A program made the translations under genes and the position numbers. A stretch of DNA of 9,445 nucleotides from JBOHHR01 sp050740975 (GTDB taxonomy: Bacteria > Pseudomonadota > Gammaproteobacteria > JBOHHR01), in NCBI GenBank assembly GCA_050740975.1, contig JBOIEE010000192.1:1-9445 (forward strand). Direction: 5' to 3'. The notes beneath the pieces are model-generated. The model saw only the letters and a program-made list of their open reading frames with translations, did not search any database and was not told where the DNA came from. Of the stretch, positions 1-7,205 are shown piece by piece (the stretch's first letter is position 1; the number at the start of each line of letters is the position of its first letter).

Positions 1-665
1 TTGAGCCGCTTGGTCAACTTTTTGACCTTGGTCTCTGAGGAGGTGTTTGGAAGCTCGTTGCGGATGTTTTCTACTTCCTTCTTCAGATCGAGAGTGCGCA
101 ACAACTCGTAAACAGCTTCCGCTCCCATACGGGCGTTGAAGTCATCGCCATATTGCTCGATCGCATCCAAATAGGCTTCTTCTGAGAGCAGCTGTCCTCG
201 TTCCAGGTCGGTCATGCCGGGATCAATGACCAGATAGGCCTCGAAATACAAAATTCGTTCGATCTCACGCAACGTAATGTCTAACAACAATCCCATGCGC
301 GAGGGCAAGGATTTCAGGAACCAAATGTGCGCCACGGGGCTGGCCAGATCGATGTGCCCCATGCGTTCTCGACGTACTTTAGCAAGGGTAACTTCCACCC
401 CACATTTTTCGCACACCACACCACGGTGTTTCAGCCGCTTGTACTTTCCACACAGACACTCATGATCCTTTACCGGACCGAAGATCTTGGCGCAGAACAA
501 ACCATCGCGCTCAGGTTTGAACGTGCGGTAATTAATCGTTTCCGGCTTCTTCACCTCTCCATAGGACCATGACCGGATCTTCTCAGGCGAAGCGAGTCCG
601 ATCGCGATGGCATTGAAATCTTCTAGCTTGCCCTGTTGCGTTAAAAGATTAAGCAGATCTTTCAA
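1..665 (-). CDS. rpoC: RNA polymerase subunit beta prime, N-terminal part (partial)
   Basis: This is the first 221 codons of the largest RNA polymerase subunit; the gene runs off the low-coordinate edge of the window (the family is about 1,400 residues). Beta prime forms one jaw of the core enzyme and carries the catalytic magnesium site, which lies outside the window. The sequence begins MKDLLNLLTQQGK and follows E. coli RpoC closely. The zinc-binding cysteines C70, C72, C85 and C88 are all present (CLCG...CEKC), followed by the clamp region with FLKSLPSR. The start is TTG at 665-663. An in-frame TGA lies five codons upstream (680-678), with no ATG or GTG between, and a strong AGGAGGGA Shine-Dalgarno sits five bases before the TTG. 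It follows rpoB after 51 bases and is surely cotranscribed with it. No frameshift is seen. Confidence 0.97.
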   Translation of the reverse strand, partial: MKDLLNLLTQQGKLEDFNAIAIGLASPEKIRSWSYGEVKKPETINYRTFKPERDGLFCAKIFGPVKDHECLCGKYKRLKHRGVVCEKCGVEVTLAKVRRERMGHIDLASPVAHIWFLKSLPSRMGLLLDITLREIERILYFEAYLVIDPGMTDLERGQLLSEEAYLDAIEQYGDDFNARMGAEAVYELLRTLDLKKEVENIRNELPNTSSETKVKKLTKRL

Positions 666-670
666 GGCAG

Positions 671-678
671 TCCCTCCT
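671..678 (-). promoter_or_regulatory. Ribosome binding site fixing the TTG start of rpoC
   Basis: The minus strand reads AGGAGGGA here, with five bases (CTGCC) before the TTG. It is the strongest Shine-Dalgarno match in the window. Together with the in-frame stop just upstream it leaves TTG as the only sensible rpoC start. A CTCC at 688-685 could pair with the GGAG at 677-674 and partly mask the site; that pairing is only four base pairs. Confidence 0.85.
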
Positions 679-716
679 CATTGGGGAGCTTATTTGAGGC
701 CAATGTTTCAGAAAGG

Positions 717-3700
717 CTAACTGCGCCTGTCTAGCTCGAGGTCTAAGGCGAGCGAGCGCATTTCCTTCAACAATACGTTAAATGACTCCGGCATGCCGGC
801 TTCCATTCGATGGTCTCCGTCGACGATATGCTTGTACATCTTGGTACGTCCATTGACGTCATCGGACTTGACGGTCAGCATCTCCTGTAAGGTGTACGCG
901 GCACCATAGGCTTCCAGCGCCCATACCTCCATTTCACCGAAACGCTGACCACCAAATTGCGCTTTGCCACCTAGCGGTTGCTGGGTTACCAGACTGTAAG
1001 GGCCAGTCGACCGCGCGTGCATCTTGTCGTCCACCAGGTGATTTAGCTTCATCATGTACATGTAGCCTACGGTAACCGGACGATCGAAAGGCAACCCTGT
1101 CCGCCCATCGCGCAACACGGTCTGGCCCGACCGCGGGAGGTCTGCCAGTTCCAACATATCTTTGATCTCTTCCTCTTTGGCGCCGTCAAACACGGGGGTT
1201 CCAATCGGAACTCCCTGGCGCAGGTTGGAAGCCAGTGCCAACGCCTCCTCGTCACTAAGGGTGTTCAGACATTCGGCTTTTCCGCTCGAGTTGTAGATGC
1301 GTTCGAGCAGCTCGCGGACCTCGGACACTTTCGCGTGGGTATCGACCAAGTGGGCAATTTTCTTTCCAAGCCCTTTGGAAGCCCATCCAAGATGGGCTTC
1401 CAACACTTGTCCCACGTTCATGCGCGATGGCACGCCCAGGGGGTTCAAGACCATATCAACCGGCGTGCCGTCATCCATGAACGGCATGTCTTCCACCGGA
1501 ACGATCGTCGATATCACTCCCTTGTTTCCATGTCGGCCCGCAATCTTATCCCCAGGCTGCATGCGACGTTTGACAGCCAGATAGACCTTAACCATCTTCA
1601 GCACGCCCGGCGCCAGGTTATCACCGCTGGTCAACTTTTTACGCTTCTCCGCAAAGCGCTCTTCGAATTCCTTCTTAACCTGGCTCAGTTGCTCCAAAGC
1701 CCGTTCTAACCGCTGATTGGCGGGCTCGCTGTGAAGACGGATCTCAAACCATTGTTGGCGATCAATCTCGGCCAAATAGGCTTTAGTGATCTTGGTATCG
1801 GGCTTAAGCTTCTTAGGTCCACCCTCGGCCACCTTGCCGACAAGCTGTTTTCCTACACGCGAATAGATATCGTCCTCAAGGATACGAAATTGATCATCGA
1901 GGTCTTGCTTAACGCGGTTTAGCTCGCTTTCCTCAATAGCTAAAGCGCGGGCATCCTTTTCCACTCCATCGCGAGTAAATACCTGTACATCGATCACCGT
2001 TCCACTCATACCGGATGCAACCCGCAGCGAGGTATCTTTGACATCCGAGGCTTTCTCACCGAATATCGCACGCAACAGCTTCTCTTCGGGGGTCAACTGC
2101 GTCTCGCCCTTGGGGGTAACTTTTCCCACCAGAATGTCACCCGAACTTACCTCTGCACCGATATAAACGATACCGGATTCATCAAGGTTAGCGAGCGTGC
2201 CCTCGCTTACGTTTGGAATATCCGCCGATATTTCTTCCACCCCCAACTTGGTGTCTCGCGCAACACAAGTCAGCTCTTCGATGTGGATACTAGTGTAACG
2301 GTCATCTTCGACCACGCGTTCAGAAACGAGAATCGAGTCCTCGAAGTTATAACCGTTCCAGGGCATGAATGCGACCAGCATGTTCTGCCCCAGCGCGAGC
2401 TCTCCCATATCGGTAGCGGGCCCGTCGGCCAAAACATCTCTCCGCTCGATGCGATCCCCTGGTATTACCAGGGGCTTCTGATTGATACAGGTATTCTGAT
2501 TGGAACGCGTATATTTTGTTAGGTTATAAATATCTACACCGGGTTCCCCACTGTCAGTTTCATCGTCGTTGACCCGCACTACGATACGGCTCGCGTCAAC
2601 CGAATCTACCACTCCCCCACGCTTCGCCACCGCGGTGACGCCCGAATCAATGGCAACCTTACGTTCCATTCCTGTGCCAATCAAGGGCTTTTCGGCTCGC
2701 AGCGTAGGCACTGCCTGGCGTTGCATGTTCGAACCCATCAAGGCCCGGTTCGCATCATCATGCTCGAGAAATGGAATAAGCGACGCCGCCACCGAGACGA
2801 TTTGCATAGGCGACACATCCATGTACTGCACCTTATCCGGGGTAGACAGAGTAAATTCGTTTTGATGTCGGCATGAGATCAGCTCGTCGAGCAGATTACC
2901 CCGCTCATCCAATTTGGCGTTTGCCTGCGCGATCACGTATTGGCCTTCCTCGATTGCCGACAAAAACTCGACGTCTTGGGTCACCCTTCCAGCAACGACC
3001 TTGCGGTAAGGGGTTTCCAAGAACCCGTACCTGTTGGTACGTGCGTAAACAGCCAAAGAATTAATGAGCCCGATGTTGGGCCCTTCTGGGGTTTCGATAG
3101 GGCACACCCGCCCGTAATGCGTCGGGTGTACATCCCTGACCTCAAAACCGGCACGTTCGCGGGTTAACCCACCGGGTCCCAAAGCGGAGACCCGTCGCTT
3201 GTGCGTGACTTCGGACAAGGGGTTGTTCTGGTCCATAAACTGCGATAACTGGCTCGAACCGAAAAATTCCTTGATCACTGCCGACATGGGTTTCGCGTTG
3301 ATTAGCTCCTGCGGCGTTAGTCCTTCGCTCTCCGCAAGATTGAGGCGCTCCTTAACCGCCCGCTCCACCCGAACCAAGCCCACCCGAAACTGGTTCTCCG
3401 CCATCTCACCAACGCTACGCACCCGGCGGTTACCCAGATGATCGATGTCATCCACAGTACCGGAGCCATTACGGATCTGGATAAGCATCGTCACCACATC
3501 GATGATGTCTTCCTTCAATAATATTCCGGGACCTTCCAGCTCCGTCCGTCCGACCCGGCGGTTGAACTTCATGCGCCCCACAGCCGACAGGTCATACCGC
3601 TCCGGACTAAAGAAAAGATTTCGAAACAGGTTTTCGGCTGCCTCTTTTGTCGGTGGTTCACCAGGGCGCATCATGCGATAGATCTCGACTCTAGCTTCCA

Positions 3701-4796
3701 AAGCGGACTGTGTCGCATCGATGCGTAGGGTATCGGATATATAGGACCCGCAATCAAGGTCATTGGAATAAATGGTCTCTAAGATCTCTATGCGTGCTTC
3801 TTCCAGCTTTTCAAGCAGCGTTTCGGTGATCTCGCTATTTGCTTCGGCCAGCAGTTCTCCGCTGGATAAATCTACCACCGGTCTGGCCAGCACTTTACCG
3901 ATTAAATACGCCTTCGGGACAAGTATTTTGGTAACACCCGTTTTTTCGATGGCCCGAATATGGCGCACCGTAATGCGCTTTTCTTTCTCGACTAAGATCT
4001 TGCCACTTGCATCCTTGACGTCGAATGAAAGCGTCTCCCCGCGCAGCCTGTCGGGAACTAAATCCAGTTCTATCCCGCGCTTGGTCATGGCAAACCGGTT
4101 GGTGTCGAAAAAGATCGCCAACATCTCTTCCGTGCTCAATCCCAAGGCCCGCAACAACACAGTGGCTGGAATTTTCCGGCGCCGATCAATACGCACGTAG
4201 AGATAGTCTTTTGGATCAAACTCAAAATCCAACCACGAACCCCGGTAAGGAATGATCCGCGCAGAAAACAAAAGCTTACCCGAGGAATGCGTCTTACCCT
4301 TATCGTGATCAAAAAATACCCCCGGTGAGCGGTGCAGTTGGGAGACGATCACTCGCTCGGTGCCGTTGACCACAAAGGTTCCATTTTCGGTCATGAGCGG
4401 GAGTTCACCCATGTAAACCTCCTGCTCTTTAATGTCCTTGACTCGTTTTGCGGCACCGGATTCCTTGTCGTAAATGATCAAGCGTTCCCTTACTCGTAAC
4501 GAGGCGGCATAGGTCAAGCCACGGATCTGGCATTCCTTAACGTCAAACACCGGCGCTCCCAGGCGATAGCTCAGATACTCCAAGGCGGCGTATCCCGAGT
4601 AGCTGACTATCGGAAACACCGACTTAAAGGCGGCGTGCAGGCCGCACTCTTCCCTTTCCTCCGGCGGCACACCATCTTGCAAAAACTGCCGATAGGAGTC
4701 GATCTGTGTGGCAAGTAGATAGGGGGCTTCCAGGATCGGGGGACGTTTGCTGAATCCCTTGCGGATACGCTTTTTTTCAGTAAATGAATAAGCCAT
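717..4796 (-). CDS. rpoB: RNA polymerase subunit beta
   Basis: This is the complete second-largest RNA polymerase subunit, 1,359 residues (E. coli 1,342). It forms the other jaw of the core enzyme and part of the active centre, and contains the rifampicin pocket. It aligns with E. coli RpoB from MAYSFTEKKRIRK to the C-terminal SFNVLLKEMRSL. The rifampicin region around residues 513-540 is wild type: D522, H532 and S537 correspond to E. coli D516, H526 and S531, so a drug-sensitive enzyme is expected. The active-site segment GDKIAGRHGNKG lies at 1082-1093. The lineage-specific insert after LTPEEKLLRAIFGEK is present, with a charged helical stretch. I chose ATG at 4796 over an in-frame GTG four codons upstream, because that GTG lies in the Shine-Dalgarno and family members begin M-x-YS. 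It follows rplL after a 195-base spacer and ends in TAG. Confidence 0.98.
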   Translation of the reverse strand: MAYSFTEKKRIRKGFSKRPPILEAPYLLATQIDSYRQFLQDGVPPEEREECGLHAAFKSVFPIVSYSGYAALEYLSYRLGAPVFDVKECQIRGLTYAASLRVRERLIIYDKESGAAKRVKDIKEQEVYMGELPLMTENGTFVVNGTERVIVSQLHRSPGVFFDHDKGKTHSSGKLLFSARIIPYRGSWLDFEFDPKDYLYVRIDRRRKIPATVLLRALGLSTEEMLAIFFDTNRFAMTKRGIELDLVPDRLRGETLSFDVKDASGKILVEKEKRITVRHIRAIEKTGVTKILVPKAYLIGKVLARPVVDLSSGELLAEANSEITETLLEKLEEARIEILETIYSNDLDCGSYISDTLRIDATQSALEARVEIYRMMRPGEPPTKEAAENLFRNLFFSPERYDLSAVGRMKFNRRVGRTELEGPGILLKEDIIDVVTMLIQIRNGSGTVDDIDHLGNRRVRSVGEMAENQFRVGLVRVERAVKERLNLAESEGLTPQELINAKPMSAVIKEFFGSSQLSQFMDQNNPLSEVTHKRRVSALGPGGLTRERAGFEVRDVHPTHYGRVCPIETPEGPNIGLINSLAVYARTNRYGFLETPYRKVVAGRVTQDVEFLSAIEEGQYVIAQANAKLDERGNLLDELISCRHQNEFTLSTPDKVQYMDVSPMQIVSVAASLIPFLEHDDANRALMGSNMQRQAVPTLRAEKPLIGTGMERKVAIDSGVTAVAKRGGVVDSVDASRIVVRVNDDETDSGEPGVDIYNLTKYTRSNQNTCINQKPLVIPGDRIERRDVLADGPATDMGELALGQNMLVAFMPWNGYNFEDSILVSERVVEDDRYTSIHIEELTCVARDTKLGVEEISADIPNVSEGTLANLDESGIVYIGAEVSSGDILVGKVTPKGETQLTPEEKLLRAIFGEKASDVKDTSLRVASGMSGTVIDVQVFTRDGVEKDARALAIEESELNRVKQDLDDQFRILEDDIYSRVGKQLVGKVAEGGPKKLKPDTKITKAYLAEIDRQQWFEIRLHSEPANQRLERALEQLSQVKKEFEERFAEKRKKLTSGDNLAPGVLKMVKVYLAVKRRMQPGDKIAGRHGNKGVISTIVPVEDMPFMDDGTPVDMVLNPLGVPSRMNVGQVLEAHLGWASKGLGKKIAHLVDTHAKVSEVRELLERIYNSSGKAECLNTLSDEEALALASNLRQGVPIGTPVFDGAKEEEIKDMLELADLPRSGQTVLRDGRTGLPFDRPVTVGYMYMMKLNHLVDDKMHARSTGPYSLVTQQPLGGKAQFGGQRFGEMEVWALEAYGAAYTLQEMLTVKSDDVNGRTKMYKHIVDGDHRMEAGMPESFNVLLKEMRSLALDLELDRRS

Positions 4797-4991
4797 AACA
4801 CTCCTCACCTTGGGACCTGCGCGTTCGAACGCAAACGGACATTATTCGCGGCAGAAGGCACGACAGCCTTCAAACCCAGAGATCGTTTGCAAAACCGTGG
4901 GGGGGCACGCACACGCGACACCGACCGCTGAAGAAATCGATACACGGGTTTTTTCAACATGCGGTAAGGCGCGCCATAGACGAGCGGCGAA
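4797..4991 (-). promoter_or_regulatory. rplL-rpoB spacer with two hairpins, possible attenuator or processing region
   Basis: This is the longest gap in the window, 195 bases. In E. coli the equivalent spacer holds a partial terminator and an RNase III site that make L12 more abundant than beta. Two RNA hairpins can be drawn here on the minus strand. One is GAAGGC-TGTCGT-GCCTTC (4871-4854), with a six-base perfect stem. The other is the palindrome GCGTTCGAACGC (4832-4821), with a four-base stem and TCGA loop. Neither is followed by a run of T, so a standard intrinsic terminator is not shown. A run of seven C on the coding strand lies at 4905-4899. The regulatory role is inferred from position; the hairpins themselves are seen directly. 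Confidence 0.4.
4801..4806 (-). promoter_or_regulatory. Ribosome binding site of rpoB
   Basis: The minus strand reads GAGGAG, four bases before ATG at 4796. The alternative in-frame GTG (4808-4806) overlaps this element, so the element supports the shorter protein. Confidence 0.75.
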
Positions 4992-5375
4992 TCACTTAAT
5001 CTGCACGCTCGCGCCGGCTTCTTCAAGCTTTTTCTTTATGCCTTCCGCTTCCTCCTTGCCAATGCCCTCTTTAACCGGGGAGGGGACACCCTCGACCAGA
5101 TCTTTCGCTTCTTTAAGCCCCAGCGCGGTGATTGCGCGCACGGCCTTGATCACGGCCACTTTGTTTTCTCCGTAACCCGCCAGCACCACATCAAATTCGG
5201 TCTTCTCTTCCACCGCTTCTGCCGCAGCAGCAGCACCCGACGGAATCGCAACAGGACCTACTGCCACTGCCGCCGATACTCCGAATTTCTGTTCCATCGC
5301 CTCGACCAGCTCGACGACCTCGAGTACGGTCATGCTAGCGATCGTCTCTAATATTTCCTCTTTGGACACGGCCAT
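4992..5375 (-). CDS. rplL: 50S ribosomal protein L7/L12
   Basis: This is the multicopy stalk protein of the large subunit, which recruits EF-Tu, EF-G, IF2 and RF3 and stimulates their GTPase activity. It has 127 residues, normal for the family. The N-terminal dimerisation and L10-binding domain is at residues 1-32 (SKEEILETIASMTVLEVVELVEAMEQKFGV). A flexible Ala-rich hinge follows at about 33-56 (SGAAAAAEAVEE). The globular factor-binding domain at about 57-127 contains the conserved NKVAVIKAVR and LGLKEAKDLVE segments. The ATG at 5375 has an AGGAG seven bases upstream (5387-5383). It follows rplJ by 42 bases, the usual pairing, since its product binds the tail of L10. It ends in TGA before the spacer that leads to rpoB. 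Confidence 0.98.
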   Translation of the reverse strand: MAVSKEEILETIASMTVLEVVELVEAMEQKFGVSAAVAVGPVAIPSGAAAAAEAVEEKTEFDVVLAGYGENKVAVIKAVRAITALGLKEAKDLVEGVPSPVKEGIGKEEAEGIKKKLEEAGASVQIK

Positions 5376-5417
5376 GATTGTTCTCCTGGAATGCTCGTTA
5401 GAAAAACTGAATCTTAC

Positions 5418-5945
5418 TCACGCGGTTTTCTTCTGCTCTCCGATTGCCGCCAAGGTTCGCACCAGACGAGCCTGTGGTTCGGCAAGCGTTCGAACCAAGC
5501 GGCCTATGGGCGCTTTCATAACTGCCAGAAAGCGGCTCAGCGCTTGTTCTCGGGTCGGGAGATTCGCTAGCGTGTTCACATCGTCCGATGTCAGCAGCTT
5601 GCCGCTGACCGAGACCAGCTTCACCACCAGCTTGCTGTGGGTTTTTGCGAACGCGCTCATCACCCGTGCCGCAGCGCCCGGGTCTTCCTGGGAAAACGCG
5701 AGCACAAGGGGCCCGACCAAACCTTCGCACATGCAGACGAAGCCCGTTCCCTGCAAAGCGCGGCTGGCAAGCGTATTAGGTGCTACCTTCATGTACACCC
5801 CTGCAGCACGCGCCGACCGCCTCAACTCCGTCATCTCCGCGACCGACAGACCCGTGAAGTCTGCCCCAATGACAGATAGTGCCTTTGAGGCAACCTCCGA
5901 AAGCTCGGCAACTAGCGTCGCCTTTTGTGCTAGATCAAGAGGCAC
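5418..5945 (-). CDS. rplJ: 50S ribosomal protein L10
   Basis: L10 anchors L7/L12 dimers to 23S rRNA at the stalk base and, with L12, represses its own operon by binding the rplJ leader. With the chosen GTG start the protein has 175 residues, about ten more than E. coli L10 (165). The N-terminal rRNA-binding domain includes MTELRRSARAAGVYMKV; the C-terminal helix binds L12. The frame stays open for 20 codons upstream to another GTG (6005), but those residues (DRFLVSINASVVNN...) do not resemble L10 and fall in the expected leader, whereas MPLDLAQKATLVAELSEVA aligns from its first residue. The Shine-Dalgarno is weak (GGGA, six bases upstream). Two oddities: residue 56 is Pro where relatives carry Arg or Lys before NTL, and the tail contains RLVRTLA twice (149-155, 160-166), which accounts for the extra length. 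Confidence 0.95.
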   Translation of the reverse strand: MPLDLAQKATLVAELSEVASKALSVIGADFTGLSVAEMTELRRSARAAGVYMKVAPNTLASRALQGTGFVCMCEGLVGPLVLAFSQEDPGAAARVMSAFAKTHSKLVVKLVSVSGKLLTSDDVNTLANLPTREQALSRFLAVMKAPIGRLVRTLAEPQARLVRTLAAIGEQKKTA

Positions 5946-6034
5946 TCTCTTTCCCACGGTATTGTTAACAACAGATGCATTGATAGAAACCAAAAATCGG
6001 TCCACGAAGGGGTGGCGCTATCTGCAAGATCGCG
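5946..6034 (-). promoter_or_regulatory. rplJ leader, candidate L10-L12 autoregulatory site
   Basis: This is the 89-base gap between rplA and rplJ. It begins with a hairpin at 6035-6015, whose first base is the last base of the rplA stop codon. The stem is GCGC pairing with GCGC, a G-A mismatch, then ATCT pairing with AGAT, closed by a three-base loop. A second small stem, CCAC (6015-6012) with GTGG (6005-6002), competes for one base. A palindrome TTGTTAACAA lies at 5971-5962. In E. coli and many bacteria L10 with L12 binds this leader to repress translation. I infer that role from position; I could not match the family consensus by eye. Confidence 0.4.
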
Positions 6035-6730
6035 CTATACGGGCAAGCCCGCTTTATCTAGGACTATCCCTGGCCCCATGGTCGTCGACACGCTTACTTT
6101 TCTTAGATAAACCCCTTTAGATGTACTGGGCTTTGCTTTCACGAGATCTTTGACTAAAGCCTCCAGGTTCTCCTTCAACTGCATCGAACCGAAAGAGACC
6201 TTGCCGATGGGGCAGTGGACGATTCCCCCCTTGTCGGTACGATAACGCACCTGCCCGCCCTTCGCATTCTTAACGGCGGTTACTACGTCGGGGGTGACCG
6301 TGCCCACCTTGGGGTTCGGCATCAATCCGCGCGGGCCTAACAAGGGGCCGAGCTGACCGACGACCGGCATTGCGTCGGGCGTTGCGATGACCAGATCAAA
6401 ATTGATCGCCCCGGCCTTCACCTGCGCTACCAGATCTGCGAAACCAACTAAATCAGCCCCCGCGGCTTTGGCGTCCTCTGCCGCTTTGCCCTGTGCGAAA
6501 ACAGCCACACGCACCGTTTTCCCAGTGCCATTAGGTAAAACGGTAGAACTCCTTACCATCTGATCGGACTTTCTGGGGTCCACTCCGAGGTTGATACTTA
6601 CGTCAACGGATTCGTCGAACTTAGCTGGAGGTATGCTCTTAAGTAACTCAAACGCCTCCTCCGCCGTGCGTAACTTGCGCTCCCCCAACACTTGCTTTAT
6701 CGCCTTTTTTCGTTTCGTCACTTTGCCCAC
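6035..6730 (-). CDS. rplA: 50S ribosomal protein L1
   Basis: L1 forms the mobile stalk beside the ribosomal E site, helps release deacylated tRNA, and represses the rplK-rplA operon by binding its mRNA. The protein has 231 residues (E. coli 234). The sequence begins MGKVTKRKKAIKQV and contains ESVDV-INLGVDPRKSDQ (about 40-57), the signature GPRGLMPNPKVGTVT (132-146), and the C-terminal KGVYLRKVSVSTTMGPG, which returns to the first domain in this two-domain fold. The start is GTG at 6730, directly after the rplK TAG with no intervening base. A GAGAGG inside the end of rplK, six bases upstream, can act as ribosome binding site. A second GTG at codon 4 is possible but would lose residues that relatives have. 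It ends in TAG. Confidence 0.97.
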   Translation of the reverse strand: MGKVTKRKKAIKQVLGERKLRTAEEAFELLKSIPPAKFDESVDVSINLGVDPRKSDQMVRSSTVLPNGTGKTVRVAVFAQGKAAEDAKAAGADLVGFADLVAQVKAGAINFDLVIATPDAMPVVGQLGPLLGPRGLMPNPKVGTVTPDVVTAVKNAKGGQVRYRTDKGGIVHCPIGKVSFGSMQLKENLEALVKDLVKAKPSTSKGVYLRKVSVSTTMGPGIVLDKAGLPV

Positions 6731-7162
6731 CTATAGCCTCTCGACATCGATACCCATGCTGCGCGCGGTCCCCGCGATTGTGCGCACCGCCGCTTCCAGA
6801 TCGCCGGCCGTCAGATCCGGTTCCTTGAGTTTTGCGATTTCTTCCAGTTGGGCACGATTGATAGCGCCCACCTTATCCGCGTTGGGAGCCTTGCTTCCCT
6901 TCGCGACCCCCACCGCTTTTTTCAACAGCACAGCCGCGGGGGGCGTCTTGGTCACGAAAGAAAAACTGCGGTCTGCGTAGACCGTAATCACAACCGGAAC
7001 AGGCAACCCTTGCTCTAGGGTTTGGGTCTGCGCATTAAACGTCTTGCAGAACTCCATGATGTTCACCCCGTGTTGGCCCAAAGCGGGACCTACCGGTGGG
7101 CTTGGGTTGGCTTGCCCAGCCGCCACTTGCAGCTTGATATATGCTTGAATTTTCTTGGCCAA
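6731..7162 (-). CDS. rplK: 50S ribosomal protein L11
   Basis: L11 sits at the base of the stalk on the GTPase-associated centre of 23S rRNA; its N-terminal domain moves when elongation factors bind, and it is needed for RelA activation in the stringent response. The protein has 143 residues, close to the usual 141-142. The thiostrepton-binding proline-rich segment PSPPVGPALGQHG is at 20-32, with P22 and P26 intact, so ordinary thiopeptide-sensitive architecture is expected. The C-terminal rRNA-binding domain includes SFVTKTPPAAVLLKKA and ends with RTIAGTARSMGI. The start is TTG at 7162, with GGAG seven bases upstream; the family start MAKKI fits exactly. It lies 43 bases after nusG and abuts rplA. 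Confidence 0.97.
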   Translation of the reverse strand: MAKKIQAYIKLQVAAGQANPSPPVGPALGQHGVNIMEFCKTFNAQTQTLEQGLPVPVVITVYADRSFSFVTKTPPAAVLLKKAVGVAKGSKAPNADKVGAINRAQLEEIAKLKEPDLTAGDLEAAVRTIAGTARSMGIDVERL

Positions 7163-7205
7163 ACTTCGACTCCGCTACGGGCAGGGGCCCTCGCTTAAGG
7201 GTACG
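7163..7205 (-). promoter_or_regulatory. rplK leader with hairpin and ribosome binding site, candidate L1 target
   Basis: This is the 43-base gap between nusG and rplK. On the minus strand GGGC (7190-7187), loop CCCT and GCCC (7182-7179) form a four-base stem. An outer GC/GC pair can be added across an asymmetric GA / GTA internal loop. The Shine-Dalgarno GGAG (7173-7170) starts right after this structure, seven bases before the TTG start. In E. coli L1 represses by binding a structured leader at exactly this place. The structure is seen directly; its assignment as the L1 site is inference. Confidence 0.4.

Noticed and set aside
649..681. A ten-codon minus-strand frame from ATG 681 overlapping the rpoC start
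   Set aside because: No ribosome binding site precedes this ATG; the ATG overlaps the Shine-Dalgarno of rpoC and is probably incidental.
3050..3300. Possible rifampicin-resistance change in rpoB
   Set aside because: The cluster reads wild type at the positions equivalent to E. coli D516, H526 and S531.
4841..4846. AATAAT on the minus strand as a -10 box for an rpoB promoter
   Set aside because: No acceptable -35 sequence lies 16-18 bases upstream; the nearest TTGAAG is 21 bases away.
4805..5026. A 73-codon minus-strand frame that starts inside rplL and fills the rplL-rpoB spacer
   Set aside because: It begins within rplL in another frame, has no recognisable domain and no ribosome binding site, and its composition reflects the spacer. 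It is most likely chance.
5946..6005. A 20-residue upstream extension of L10 from GTG 6005
   Set aside because: The added residues do not align with L10, no Shine-Dalgarno precedes them, and the region is the expected regulatory leader.
5332..6120. A 262-codon plus-strand frame opposite rplJ, the start of rplL and the end of rplA
   Set aside because: It spans several conserved genes in antisense, shows no recognisable domain and has no ribosome binding site.
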